A stretch of 64,000 nt of DNA from Diphasiastrum complanatum (lineage: Eukaryota > Streptophyta > Lycopodiopsida > Lycopodiales > Lycopodiaceae): assembly GCA_029204225.1 (NCBI GenBank), contig CM055098.1, forward strand, positions 3,323,607-3,387,606. Reading direction: 5' to 3'. Shown one piece after another: positions 11,060 to 24,899 of the stretch (position 1 is the first letter of the stretch; each line of letters opens with the position of its first letter). A program made the position numbers and the translations under genes. A model generated the notes under the pieces. That model made no database searches. It saw only the letters and a list, made by a program, of their open reading frames with translations, and was not told where the DNA came from.

Positions 11060-11745
11060 AGGGTTGTAGTTTCCTTCCCCTTGATTTGCGACACATGATC
11101 TGCCATATAGTGCTGCTTTCCCTTATGAGATACTATCCAAAAATCAAACTCCAACAACAGAAGTAACCAACGAGTGACTTTCTCTGTGTTGCAAGTTCTA
11201 TTAACAAGATAAAACAAGGGCTGATGGTCCATATAAGAAGCAAAATGTGTGGCCATCAAGTAATGTCCAAATTTCTTAACCACATAAATCATAGCTATTG
11301 CCTCCCGCTTTATGGTCGAATACTTTATCTCTGAATCACTGAGCTATCGGCTAGCAAATCGGATTGGAAATTTTTTTTTGTGCTCACCTGGCTGGGTTAA
11401 GACTGCTCCCGCTGCATACTTCGATGCATCCGTATGCACATGAAACTATATGGACCAAATGGGTGGGCGTAATATTGGCGCTGAGACCAATGTGTCTTCA
11501 AGTTTTTGAAAAACCTATAGGGCTTCCTCCGTCCAACGTGGTTCCATTGTGAGTTTGTAGATTGGTCGTGCTAACTCCGCAAAGTCTAGAATGAAAATAC
11601 GGTAGTAGTTAGCGTAACCCATAAAAACATAGACTTCGTGGATCGTTTCTGGTGGTTGCAGGTCAACAATGATTCTTATCTTTGACAAATCCATGGCGAT
11701 CCCATCTCTGGATACTATATGGCCAAGAATGAGGCCATGTGTCAC
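11060..11745 (-). pseudogene. Gypsy-1 RNase H and RT connection
   Basis: From 11745 the minus strand reads the end of RT (GYANYYRIFI, a form of the gypsy GxxxYYRRFI motif). An HTDASKYAAGAVLTQ segment, the start of RNase H with its first Asp, lies near 11435-11385. The frame from 11292 gives YMDHQPLFYLVNR and ending motifs KGKQHYMADHVSQI. Frame changes near 11515 and 11300 break it. Confidence 0.8.
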
Positions 11746-12589
11746 CCAAAACTAACACTTCTCTGGGTTCAAGGATATCTGATATTCGCGACATTTCTTC
11801 AGCACCTTTTCCAAATTGGATAAGTGCTAGAGTTAGATTCATGCAGACTCTGATCATCCAAGAAAATCTCCAAAACATTTTGCAAATGTTTTTTGAATGT
11901 CGCCTGCATAACTCGTTGGAAGGTACTTGGGGCATTACAAAGTCCAAACGACATCACTTTGTAGACATAGGTTCGCCATTCTGTGGCGAATGTTGTCTTG
12001 TGTTGATCTTGCAATGCTATTTTTACCTTATTGTAGCCGCTAAAGCCATCCAGGAACTATAGGCTTGTGCTCCTGCTACTCTGTCCAGAATGCTTTCCGT
12101 AAATGGTTAGGGAAAATGATACTTCTTCGTGATTGTATTTAATGCTTTCAAGGTCACACAGATTCGCATTTTGTCATTCTTCTTGGGTACTATGACTATC
12201 GACGATACCCATTTACTATGCTTGCTTTCATAAATGAAATTGGCATCAAGCAATTTCTGCAACTCTTGCTTGATTAATTTTGTATAGTTAGGATTGCAGC
12301 GATAGTAACGGCTCACCTTGGGGATTGCTCGATCCACCAAGGGTATGGTATGTTGGACCACGGTTGGTGGTATATCCTTTAGATCATTATAATTCCAAGC
12401 GAAGCAATCTTTGTATTCTACCAATAATGTGCGTAGCCTTTTGAATTGAGTAGGTGTCAACTGTTCTTCTCCCACATGTACGATCTTCTCTTCTTCACCT
12501 GGCTCAACTAAATTCACAAGTTGCGTCCGCACAGGTCCTTCAAAGACTTGTTTTACTGGTTTCTTATTTTGATCATATTCTGGCATCAT
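11745..12589 (-). pseudogene. Gypsy-1 reverse transcriptase
   Basis: The N-terminal half (12589-12107) shows DCFAWNYNDLKDIPP, YRCNPNYTKLIKQELQKLL and SSIVIVPKKNDKMRICV, typical of plant gypsy RT domain 1. The second half (12014-11799) shows TFATEWRTYVYKVMSFGLCNAP and the catalytic box as IFLDDQS (usually YxDD). A stretch around 12015-12105, holding the first catalytic Asp region, is disrupted. The element cannot make a full-length RT. Confidence 0.88.
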
Positions 12590-12619
12590 GATTACTACGT
12601 CATCTAAGGTATAGTTCTT

Positions 12620-13600
12620 GAAAATTTATGGCATCTCATAAACTGGCGTTTGGCAGGACACCTCCTTCAGCATATTGATCTTAGCCCGACTTGTAACCTT
12701 TGGGTTATCAGTCATATATGAGAATGATGAGCTGCATCTGGGTCCATTTGGACTGACTTCAAGGAGTCCAACACTTCCTTTTTTCCTTTTCTGCCCATGT
12801 AGTTGGGTTCATCCTTATTATCTTTCTTAGGAACTAGTGCGATAATTGCTTCATGATTATGAATATCAATATCCACCGTAGCTATGGCCTCTTTCGGTAG
12901 ATCGCTCCATCGGTTCACATGGTTATAACGTTGTCTCAGCTGATTTTTTTTGTTGGTAGGTGCCTTGGGTGGATCTATCTTGGAGACTTTAGCCATTGCC
13001 GATTTCTGTGGTGGCTGAGCTGGTACCTTTTTCATTCCATAGCGATCTGGATCTATATGTTGCAGGACCTGCTCATCAGTCAGCTCAGTCTCCTTGTTGT
13101 AGGTAAAAGCATGTTGCCAAGGGACTTAATCATCGTCCACACGGTTCTCAATAGCTTCCACTGACAGCCATGCTACATTGATCATATTCGTCCCGAAAGT
13201 GATTGGTGTGTCCAATGTATAACACTTGGATGAAGATGTGTTGGGTTATGGATCTGAATCCGGTTGACAAGCATGCCCAACTATACAGTCAATTATTGCC
13301 AATGCGTCCATTCATCTATGATATCCGTTTCAAAGTCGTAATGGCCTCCTTTGGCTTGCCTTGGGCGATAAGTTGTGTGATCAGTGGTGGACGATCCGTC
13401 ATCAGCTTTTGGTGTAATTGGTTTCACAGCCCATGTGGTTGGATCAACCTTTATAGCTTGTTCTCAGTTTTCGAAGGTGAGTTATCTGGTTCCCCAATTG
13501 TGAACCACTTGCACGATCCTCAACCAAGGTCTTCCTAGTAAAACGCGGTAGGCAGAAGGGGACTCTGGTATGTCCATCAATAAAAAAGTGATTACAAATT
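12620..13600 (-). pseudogene. Gypsy-1 linker between protease and RT
   Basis: The part at about 13530-13240 encodes an HNWGT...TFENRE.AIKVDP-like segment that is also found in Gypsy-2 at 18560-18650. The open frame 13035-12712 is basic (KKNQLRQRYNHVNRWSDLPKE) and resembles the KKQAKQHYNTVMKWEKLSQK segment of Gypsy-2. Both elements thus share a long protease-RT spacer of unknown function. Confidence 0.55.
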
Positions 13601-13633
13601 GCATTGCCGCTATTTTCACCGAGATGTCATCAA

Positions 13634-13915
13634 CTACACCTTTGGTTTTACACAGGATTGATCAGCTAATTCGATGGCAAATTTTGCTAGTTTCAATCCT
13701 TGCAGACTCCACTTCTGATACAAGGTAGTGGAGATCAGATTTACACTTGATTCTCCATCTACCACTGCTGCTTCGTCCTTGAACCTCTTGTGGTGGATTG
13801 GCAGGGTATTATTGTATTCTTCACTCTCCCAGGCTGTCCCAATATGGAGGATGTTGCTCGTTCCATCATAGCCCGCACAATATAAGGGCTCTTTTGCTGC
13901 TATTTTTGGTTCCAT
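13634..13915 (-). pseudogene. Gypsy-1 aspartic protease
   Basis: The translation has ILHIGTAWESEEYNNTLPIH, then AAVVDGESSVNLIS, where retropepsin-like proteases of this lineage have (D)xGGSSVNLIS around the catalytic Asp. The Gypsy-2 protease at 18210-18420 aligns throughout (VLNVGAAWESEQ, AVMIDGSS, FAIKLADQ). The protease would release the gag and pol parts from the polyprotein. Confidence 0.75.
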
Positions 13916-14399
13916 TTTGGCCCATTCAACTAGGATGCTCTTGGCTTGAGGTGCAACTTGCAGTAACTCACTGAGTTCATGCAGCTAGACATTAGACTGG
14001 TGAGCAATTCTGACTGGGGAACCTCTGGAACTTCCATATGGAATGGTGGTTCGTGATGATGTAAGTGGACGTTTTGATCCGTTCTCACTGGGGAGGCCGG
14101 TCGTGGTGCTAGTTCTTTCGTAGGTTGAGGTTCTGCCAAATATTCTCATGCTTGTGCAGCTTCCTCTTCTTGGGATTTTTGTACCCAATGGCAGACTTCT
14201 CTCACATTAGGGTATGGTCCTACAGTGGAGGGTTGGTCATCAGTCACTGATACTGATGGAAGTGGTGATGGGGCCACTACTTTCCGTTTATATGCTCGCA
14301 TAATTGCTAGCACAAGAACATGGGAGTTTTGTCCTTCCTGGAACTACTGCTGGTTGTATAGTGATTAAATTCAAGGGTGCACTTATTCCATGTTTAAAT

Positions 14400-14989
14400 G
14401 GGCAGTTACTGTAGCAATGCCCGTATCCGCATTCTTTGCAAAAGGTCATATATTGTCCTTATAAGGACATTCAGCAATTCTGTGGCCTTCGTCACATCCA
14501 TAACAACCATAGATCCTGCCTCCCTGATGTTGAGGTTGTGCAGCATAGGTTGCATAGTATTCGTTGATTGTTGGATCGACACATGCCTCCTCCGGTATGT
14601 ACCACTGTTGTCGCTCAAGTTGGGATGGTGGTTCTTGTTTTGCTACTGCCAGATTTACATGAGCCACTTGATTATTAGCTGGCCCTAGTCGTGCAGATAA
14701 GGCCATGCGTTGTTGATTATTTGACACGTCGTACCGTGGTGCCACATTCGGTGCTCCCTAAAAGTAAAGATAAGAGATCTAGTATTGGTTCCTCTTGTGT
14801 TGTATGATCCGAAGGTTGAATGGGCAAAATGTCATTTCGTGCGAAGATGCGTCGCACAAGTGGCAAAATCTCTGTGTCAGTTTGAGATTTTGTTTCAAAA
14901 TTGGACACCCATTTGTTGTATGGTTTTGGGTACAAATTGAACACCATACATTTTCTCATCGGGGATATTGTCCCTAACTCTACTTTCAC
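14400..14989 (-). pseudogene. Gypsy-1 gag C-terminal part with zinc knuckle
   Basis: Two overlapping frames (14989-14717, 14745-14446) encode the end of gag. A knuckle reads CYGCDEGHRIAEC, one residue shorter between C2 and H than the usual CX2CX4HX4C. The capsid part is absent, because the sequence to the right changes to 50 bases of unrelated DNA and a GA microsatellite. Confidence 0.65.
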
Positions 14990-15042
14990 TAACTCTAATC
15001 CACTTAATACTACTTCCCTTAAATCTCACCACATGCATTTAC

Positions 15043-16810
<1,768 letters not shown>

Positions 16811-17589
16811 GTTATCAATTGTGGAAACTACTTTAGATCATTAGAAAGGAGGTCAAGTTAGATCAAAGTTCTATGGTTAAGCTAAAACTAGTTGAAGAGA
16901 GAGAGTGAGAAATTATCAACTACTTTGATAGTTTAGTCAAGATTGGTCATAGTTTAATAAATTGCCAAATACACAATTGAAACCAATTTTCATATTAGAC
17001 TTAGAGTTTGACTTTTCAAGTTATATTAGTCTAAAAAGCATTCGAATAAACACTTTTGGAAAGTGTGGGAAATGTAGAAGTCGAGTTTCAGTGGATTCAA
17101 GTTTGAAAGTTGGGTACATTGAATCTAGTCCCAAAAATAGTAGGATTTTTTATATTGGAGAAAACCAAGTGGCAATTTAGGTTTTGGACTTGCTATAAAA
17201 GGATGTAACTCATGGGAGAAAAGACATTCTCTCTCTCTCTTATCTCATTCATGCTTATGCATGGTTCTCTTGGGTTCTACTATCCATTGGTGCACTATAC
17301 TTGTGATATCTTGCAATCATGTATGTATAATGCTCATTAAATGCTATTTTCAGATCCACACGTGTGAAATATAGTACGGTACTGTTATTGTATGGATATC
17401 AACATCATTTTATATTTTGGTTCATGTATGATCAAGATCTATTAGAGTTTGCATCTCATTCTTAGTATATATGCTGATTTTTCTACATTGGCAAGATTGG
17501 TAATTGCTTGTTTTTCTAACCAAAGATCAAAGGGATATTTTGGATCTTAGTGCTCTGAAATTTGCCACAACAATTAATTGTTAAGACAC
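16811..17589 (+). other. LTR-like region with TATA box
   Basis: No coding signal. A plus-strand GCTATAAAAGGATG is present near 17191, followed by a CT-rich stretch (17227-17243) and, at 17357, a CACACGTGTG palindrome. This arrangement resembles an LTR promoter, possibly for the integrase fragment that follows, but ends and a partner copy were not found. Confidence 0.35.
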
Positions 17590-18209
17590 AAATTTATCAA
17601 TTGATTTCGGGCCAATTGCATCGAAGTGAAATGGATGATATTTTGAGAAGATGTGTGTTGCCTCGTGAAGTACCCGAACTAATCATGTTTTCTCACGATG
17701 GGATGGGAGGTGGACATTTTTCAACAGATATCACTGCTTGAAAACTTTTACAATCAAGGTGTTGGTGGCTGACACTTCATAAGGATACCAAAAATTATAT
17801 CCAGTCATGTGATGTATGTCAACAAGCACGACATCCGATGAAGCAAAATTATGAAGCTTTGCATCTGATTTTATCGCAAGCACCATTTGAGAAATGGAGG
17901 CTTGATTATGTTGGTCCTATTCATCCTACGACAAGAGGATCTCAAGCCAAATATATCATCGTAGCAACGGAGTATATGACCAAGTGGGTCGAGGCAAAAG
18001 TAGTTAGAGTTTTTGATGCTAAGTTCTTGCATGAGTACATCATTGTTAGATTTGGATGTCCTATCAAGATCGTAAGTGATCGCGGAACACGCTTTGTTAG
18101 AAACGATAAAGTGTTTGTTGGAAGACTTTTTTGTTGTACACCGGTTTAGTACTCCATATTATCCGAGGGGTAATGGACAAGCTGACTCTTCCAATAAAAT
18201 TCTATGCTT
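17590..18209 (+). pseudogene. Integrase fragment fused upstream of protease
   Basis: The zinc-binding part (17590-17830) is recognisable only across stops and frame changes. The core (17838-18150) shows LDYVGPIHP, TKWVEAKVV, FGCPIKIVSDRGTRF with two catalytic Asp residues, then HRFSTPYYPRGNGQADSSNK in another frame, where the family has GQAESSNK (the catalytic Glu is Asp). At about 18205 the reading goes straight into protease (EVLNVGAAWESE). Confidence 0.8.
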
Positions 18210-19350
18210 TGAAGAATCGAACGAAGTACTCAATGTGGGAGCAGCCTGGGAAAGTGAGCAGAAATACATCACCCCGCCAATACAACATAGACAATTTAGT
18301 AAAGAAGCAGTCATGATTGATGGAAGTTCATGAATTAATTTGATTTCAACCAAGCTATGTGCAAAATGGGAACTTACCAAGCTGAAGCCTGTCACTTTTG
18401 CCATTAAGCTAGCTGATCAAAACAACAGTCCATCCAAGAGGAATGGTTGAAGACGTATTTGTCAAAATAGCTGGAGTGCAGTTTGTCATTACTTTTGTAG
18501 TAATGGACTTACTTGACGCACCAAATGTATATCGAGTTTTATTGGAACATCCATGATTACGAGTTGCGCAAATAATTCATAATTGGGGCACCGACAAAAT
18601 TACTTTTGAGAATCGTGAGCGTGCGATCAAAGTAGATCCAATCACTTGGACCATTGAGTCAGTAGTCCAAAGAGGGGATGATGATTCATCAACAATAGAT
18701 CATACCTATGATCGACAAGTGAAGACTTTGGGAGTTCATTATAACTCTCAAATCGACATTGTCAATTGAAATCAAGCTCTTGCAATAGTGGATTGTACAG
18801 CAGGCTATATGTGCCAACAAGATAATCAATCTGAATTGAGCAAAATTTCCTTGCTTGATCGAAATTTGGAAATGCCAATCACTTTTCCATTGAATATAAT
18901 GAACCCTCCAAATCTGATTGAAGATGATCTAATACATGTTAGCCATGCCTTGACTTACGATGGAGAGGCAGAACTTACGGATGAGCATATTCTCAATCAT
19001 ATGGATTCTACAAGATATGGAGTTTAAGATATTCCGGATGAGCCAACAATAAAACTGCCAAAAACAGTTATATTGAAGGAGGATAAGATGGCAGGACCTA
19101 TGACAAAGAAACAAGCTAAGCAACACTATAATACGGTTATGAAATGGGAAAAATTATCTCAAAAAGTTGATTCTAAGAATGTACCACTTTTATTGGATAA
19201 AGGAAAAGGGAAGGTCACAAATAATACTTCAAGTAAAAGTTCTCGTAGGAAATCACCATCAACGAAGTCGTCACCTTCAGAGAAGAGCACATCTTCTAGA
19301 GCGTCATTAGCTCCAAGATCAATTCTTGTCAAGAAAGCTAAACGGAGATG
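18210..19350 (+). pseudogene. Gypsy-2 aspartic protease and linker
   Basis: Protease motif AVMIDGSS is followed by a stop at 18331 and then INLISTKL. A spacer follows (TFENRERAIKVDP near 18605) and an open frame 18788-19027. A basic, Ser/Lys-rich frame at 19073-19351 ends KSSPSEKSTSSRASL. Gypsy-1 has the same protease-spacer-basic order. Confidence 0.7.
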
Positions 19351-19399
19351 AAAGATCAACCCTTATGAGAAGGAACAATCATATTAAGTCCAGCATAAT

Positions 19400-20260
19400 A
19401 TGCCAGAATATTTCAAATGCTATACTTTGGACAATGTGTTGATTATTTTACCAAAAGCTCATCGTGAACCAGAGGAGAAAGAACTAGAAACAAAGTAGAT
19501 TGCTTAACAAGGAGAGCCAGAAAAGATTGTTCAAGTTGGAGCGCAACTTACTCCCGCACAATTTCAAGCGTTAAGAAACTTGGACGTACAAGGATCTCAA
19601 AGAAATCCCTACCTCGGTTATTGAGCATCCGATACCCTTAATGCTTGATGCAGTTCCAAAGGTTAGAAGATTTTATCGCTGTAATCCAAACATTACGGAT
19701 CTTATAAAGAAAGAGTTGCAAAGACTACTTGAAGCCGATTTCATAAATGAAATCGAATATACAAAGAATGGGTTTTGCCAATTGTTGTCGTTCCTAAGAA
19801 GAATGGGAAGATGAGAATTTGTGTGAATATCAAAGCTTTGAACAAAGAATGCGAAAGGATCACTTTTCATTACCCTTTACTGAAAGCATATTGGACCGTC
19901 TTGCTGGAGCAGAAGCATACAATTTTTTAGATGGATTTAGTGGTTCCAACCAAGTTAAGATAGCACCTGCGGATTGTCACAAAACAGCTTTTGCAACAAA
20001 ATGGAAAACTTATGCTTATAACATTATGTCATTTGGACTTTGTAATGCACCTTGTTCATTTCAACGAGTGATGCAGTTTGCCTTTAAGGACTACTTGCAA
20101 AAAAAATTTGAAATCTACTTGGATGATCTCGGAGTCCATAGTGTAGATACAGACAACTTGGATCATTTGAAAAAAATATTTGAACGTTGTCACAAATACC
20201 AAATCTCCTTAAATCCAGAAAAATGTCAAATTTGTGTCACACATGCGGTTGTCCTTTGAA
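19400..20260 (+). pseudogene. Gypsy-2 reverse transcriptase
   Basis: The start is frameshifted (YRCNPNITDLIKKELQ near 19675). The open part 19819-20259 includes FLDGFSGSNQVKIAP, where the first catalytic Asp is kept, TAFATKWKTYAYNIMSFGLCNAP, and YLDDLGVHS with the YLDD catalytic box intact. The thumb region and most of RNase H are then lost near 20270. Confidence 0.88.
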
Positions 20261-20279
20261 AAATTTGATTTTCGCGTTG

Positions 20280-21590
20280 TGGTTTGAAAGGGTAAACAAC
20301 ATTAACTAGCCGACCATGTTTCAAGAATTGAATCCGGCCTATTAATACTAAAGTAGATGATGACCTATGAGATGCTGCATTATTTTATGTAGAAGTGGTA
20401 TCTGAGTGGGTAGTATATATTGTTGAATATCTTATGCTTGGCCAACCCAATGCCTCATTGACAAAAGTACAAAAGAGACAATTAATATATAAGGCACAAC
20501 CTTATCAATTGATTGTTGTCACTGAGCAATGGATGATATTTCACGAAGATGTGGTTTGTCGCATGAAGTACCTGAACTTATCATGTTTTCTCATGATGGC
20601 ATGGACGGAGGAGATTTTTCAACAGATATCACTGTTCGCAAACTTTTACAATCAGGATGTTGGTGGCCTACACTTCAGAAAGATACAAAAACTTATTTTC
20701 AGTCATGCAATGTTTGTCAACGAGCACGTCGTCCTACTCGACAAAATTATGAACCTTTACCTTTTATCGCAAGCACCGTTCGAGAAATGGGCATTGATTA
20801 TGTCGGTCCTATTCACCCTGCTGCAAGGAGATCTCAGGCCAGATATATCATTGTTGCAATTGATTATATGACCAAATGGGTTGAAGCGAAAGCAGTTCGA
20901 GTTGCAGATGCAAAATCAACGGCTAAGTTTCTCTATGAAAACATTATTACTAGATTTGGATGTCTTATCGAGATCGTTAGTGAAGCGGAACACATGTTGT
21001 GAATGAAACAATAAAGTATTTGTTGGAAGACTTTTTCGTTATTCATCGATTTAGTACTACGTATTATCAGAGGGGTAATGGTCAAGTTGAATCTTTCAAC
21101 AAGATTCTCTACAACATTATGACAAAAACGGTAGAAGCAAGTTGTTCTGATTGGGAACATAAGCTTTGTTCGACTTTATGGGCATTCAGAACAGCTTACA
21201 AAGGTAGTACAAATCAAATGCCATTTCAGCTTGTTTATGGACAAGATGCAGTTATGTCAATTGAATTTTTGATACCATCTCTACGCGTAGCAGCAACGGA
21301 ACGGTTGGATGATGCAAAATCCTTCCAGATGCGTCATGAGGCCTTACAAAAAATTTGTGAGACCAGATTGATGGCAGTTCATGCATTAGCAGCAGAGAAA
21401 GCTCATCGCAAGGCATGGCATGATCGCAGATTACACAAAAAAAGATCTGAAGGAAGGAGATCTAGCACTAATATATAAGATAAAACTGATTAAAGACAAA
21501 TTGAAGTTCACAGGTGAAGGATCGTATAGAGTGAAAGAAATATTGAACTATGGAGCAGTCATTTTAGAAAAAGATTCGACAGTCCGGTGA
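20280..21590 (+). pseudogene. Gypsy-2 RNase H remnant and integrase
   Basis: Only the tail of RNase H is present (ADHVSRIES-like, about 20305-20340). Integrase follows in two frames. The zinc part has CGLSHEVPELIMFSHDGMDGGDF and CNVCQRARRP. The core has IDYVGPIHPAARRSQARYI, then a small deletion at the second Asp (IEIVSEAEHML, where the family has SDRGTHF), then GNGQVESFNKI and an HRKAWHDRRLHKK tail. The missing second Asp should inactivate it. Confidence 0.85.
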
Positions 21591-21959
21591 ATGGCAGACG
21601 ACTACGCAAGTTTTGGCAGCCAGATCAACCAGCTCAACCGAAATGATCCAACACCTTGTCAGTTTTATTTTGATTGTTTTACAATTTTCTTCTCATTACT
21701 TGAGTGCTTTGGAAAAGACAAAAAAAAAATGATGAGCAAAAGTCAAAAAAGTCATCAGAGTGGAAAAAGAAAAAGAAAAGTATTTTCAAAAAGTAATTTT
21801 TGATGAAAAATGACTTAAATCACTTATTGGATCATATTTTTCACAAATAGACTTAAAAACCTTCATCGAGAGTTCAGATCATACATCCGCCTCAAATTTC
21901 TCTATATTGAATCGGGCGAAGGTTCCTTTCCAGAGATGATACCTGTTTTTGAGTTAGGC

Positions 21960-23302
21960 GAATGATCAGAAACCTCTTGGCCTAGCAACAAGCTAATCGC
22001 TTGGAAGACTACATCAGCTCCCTGCAAAACGCCCTTACAACCGCACAGGATCAGGTGGATAAGGCCATGCAGGATGCAAAGCAACAGGTGCAGCTGCTGA
22101 AGGTCAATGACAGATGGCCAAACAAGATCGCACGCGGCTTCAAGGTGAATTGGATGCGACCGTCCTTGAACGTGATGCGTATCTTCAAACACAAATATCA
22201 GATCATCCGGTTACACCGACGGAGATTGCGTAATTGTTCAAGAAAGTGGAGACATACAAAGTGGCCCTTCAGGGATTTCAAGGCCGCTTTGACAGGTTCA
22301 AAGGAGCAGCTTCAACCGAGTTGGCAAAGGCTAAGGAGACCATCACCGCCTATGAAAAAGCAGCCGCTCAAAGCCGGACCACAAATCCTCGTATCGGTCA
22401 TGCCGCAATTCTCCCCTCCGTGCCAAGAAGCTGTACCAATGGATACAAGGGTAGATGCGAGCATGGACCAGGGGGGAGCTCCAGATATAGCTGAACAACC
22501 GCCAATCTTATCGGAAGTACAAGCAGGTCCATCCTCATCAAGGACCACACCTCTATTCAAAAGGCCCATCAGCGTCGAGGACCAGATCTAGACCTTCTTA
22601 AAGCAACATCCGCATGAGTCCTTGCATGGTGGATGGGTTCTGAAGTTTAAGACATATGAGATAGAGGTCGACAAAGAGTTGGATAAAATACCTGCATTGG
22701 GAGAGCAGCCGGCATGGAGAATCATTGTTTTTGAAAAAACTTCGGAATCAATTAGGAGTTACGTCGCCAACCCTCGCCAATTGCGGGTAGATCCCTATTA
22801 CGTGCCAATGCCACGGAAAAATAAATGGAAAGATTTGGGACTGGCTATGGACAAGATCACCATCCATACGTCCAATTGGCCAATCATCCATCAGCCCTAC
22901 AACTTTACAATCTCATTGGATTTCCTCCGTGCCTTACAAGCCTATCAGAGAGAATATGTCCACTCTCCATATCCAACGGTGCGACGACAATGTTCGTTAA
23001 AGATCTAACTCTGTTGGCGTCATTGGCAACCAGATGGAACGATTGTCTCCCTCCTCTAACATTCGATCCAAATAAGCTGATGGGCTCAGAGCAAATCAAA
23101 GACCAGCTTTCGGTTGCTTGTTTATATTTTTGTGCGACAATGATGGGAGGCTCCTGGGACAACCTCCAAGTGGATTGTCGGAGCCCACCATTGTTTTTTG
23201 CCACACAATTTGGATTTTAATATTGCACGTCTCGACTTTATGGAGAAGGTGCAGTACCATTTAATCAAGATTCAGCGTGAGGCCAATAAAAGTCTTCAAT
23301 AA
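21960..23302 (+). pseudogene. Additional ORF downstream of integrase in Gypsy-2
   Basis: This is the counterpart of the 4545-6322 frame on the other strand. It starts with a Gln/Ala/Asp-rich helical segment (YISSLQNALTTAQDQVDKAM, 22001-22100) likely to be a coiled coil. It continues with a Ser/Pro-rich middle, then SVEDQI, a stop at 22589, TFLKQHPHES, PYPTVR, a frameshift near 22980, RWNDCLPPLTFDPNKLM, and a tail ending REANKSLQ with stop at 23300. The order of motifs and the C-terminal end match Gypsy-1. There is no signal peptide or clear membrane helix. Function unknown. Confidence 0.65.
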
Positions 23303-24867
23303 CTGCATATTGCAGGTGTCGTGGGACCGCCACCAGTTTTGGTGGGAGATACCGTTGGAGGGTTTGTGGATTCCAAGGCAACCCTAACCCTAGTTAATAA
23401 GTGAGAGGGATTTGGCACCCTGCGTGTGTAAGTCCAACCCGGTGATCACATAGTTATTTGATTGATTAGTTAAAAGTCAATAAAAGGACTTTAGGCCTTT
23501 TTGCAGGACTTTTAATGTCGCAGGGCCTAAATGTCAAGTTAGTGAATAAAGTTGGGTTTTCCTCCAATTTTGATGGTTCCCACACTTTTTTAAATTTGAA
23601 TAAAAAGATAGGCAAGACTGGACCAATAGGATTCAGAGGCCAAGGTCCTCCTCTGTACTATAAGAAGGGACCAACTCGAGTTGCTCCTCATGTTCATTTC
23701 CTCATTTCAATCAAGCAAATTGGTTATCTTCAGAAATGGATTGATGAATATCCTTACTCTTCTTCTTTCCTTCTCCATCTCTCGTGCTTTCTTTGGATTT
23801 TGTTAATTATTGGATCTAAATGTTATTGGGATTGAGTGTTATTATACTTTTTATGATAGAGAAAGAGTAAGCTATCTTTGTTGTTGATCATAGTGTTAAT
23901 GGATCTTAGTGTTAATAAGTAAGGTTAATGGATGTAGAGTTAGATTTAGATCTTCCATTCATGCTGAAATCTGAACTTAACTATTGCTGTCATGGGAACG
24001 AACCTATGCGTGACAAGTAACTCCATCTCTATGATGCTAGATTGACTAGATCTTGGATTCAAGTTTGGCAAGGAAAGAAACCCACTACAACGGAGCATCA
24101 CGTAGAGTGTGCCTGGATAATCCATTTATACAATTCATCAATGTATTAATTACAGTAAATCTTTGTCACCTTATTAGGTAAGCCGTTGTACTTGGAAGTA
24201 TTCGGCTTTTGTGACAACTATACATAGTATATAGGGTCAACAAATTAGGTTGCAAAATCACACAGAAAGCCATTTTGGATTTTAATACTGCACGTCTTGA
24301 CTTTATGGAGAAGGTGCAGTACCATTTAATCAAGATTCGGCGCGAAGCCAATAAAAGTCTCCAATAACTGCATATTGCAGGTGTCATGGGACCGCCACCA
24401 GTTTTGGTGGGAGATACTGCTGGAGGGTTTGCGGATCCCAAGGCAACCCTAACCCAAGTTAATAAGTGAGAGGGATTTGGCACCCTGCGTGTGTAAGTCC
24501 AACCCGATGATCACATAGTTTTTTGATTGATTAGTTAAAAGTCAATAAAAGAACTTCTGAAATCTGAACTAAACTATCGCTCTCATGGGAATGAACCTAC
24601 GCGTGACAACTAACTCCATCTCTATGATGCTAGATTGAATAGATCTTGGATTCAGGTTAGGCAAGGAAAGAAACCCACTACAACGGAACATCATGTAGAG
24701 TGTGCCTGGATAATCCATTTATACAATTCATCAGTGTACTAATTATAGTAAATGTTTGTCACCTTATTACGTAAGCCGTTGTACTTGGAAGTATTTGGTT
24801 TTTTTTGACAATTGTACATAGTATATAGGGTCAACAAATTAGGTTGCAAAATCACATAGAAATCCAT
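23208..24867 (+). repeat. Tandem duplication of the Gypsy-2 3' end with internal deletion
   Basis: Segment 23208-23488 recurs at 24275-24552 and segment 23963-24272 recurs at 24557-24867, in the same order and orientation, with few substitutions. In the second copy the 474 bases in between (23489-23962), which hold the TATA-like TACTATAAGAAG near 23655, are missing. The repeated unit includes the last 30 codons of the additional ORF, so its C-terminus is present twice. A hairpin CCACCA-GTTT-TGGTGG lies near 23331 and again in the second copy. Confidence 0.8.
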
Positions 24868-24899
24868 ATCAAAAGTCTTCTATTAAGACTTCTCATCCT

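Larger units (their letters stand above)
17590..24870 (+). mobile_element. Gypsy-2: rearranged plus-strand Ty3/gypsy element with additional ORF
   Basis: Reading left to right: an integrase fragment (17590-18209), an abrupt join to protease, linker, RT, a deleted RNase H, a second integrase, the additional ORF and a duplicated 3' end. The first integrase fragment must come from a second copy, since integrase normally follows RNase H. Protein similarity to Gypsy-1 runs through all domains but is moderate, so they are different families of one lineage. Confidence 0.75.

Noticed and set aside
17838-21590. Two integrases as evidence of a functional dual-integrase element
   Set aside because: The first is frameshifted, has its Glu replaced and is fused to protease; it is the remnant of a second copy.
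24166-24483. Minus-strand 105-codon frame in the duplicated gypsy 3' end
   Set aside because: Antisense to LTR-like sequence, no motif, and not preserved in the first copy of the repeat.
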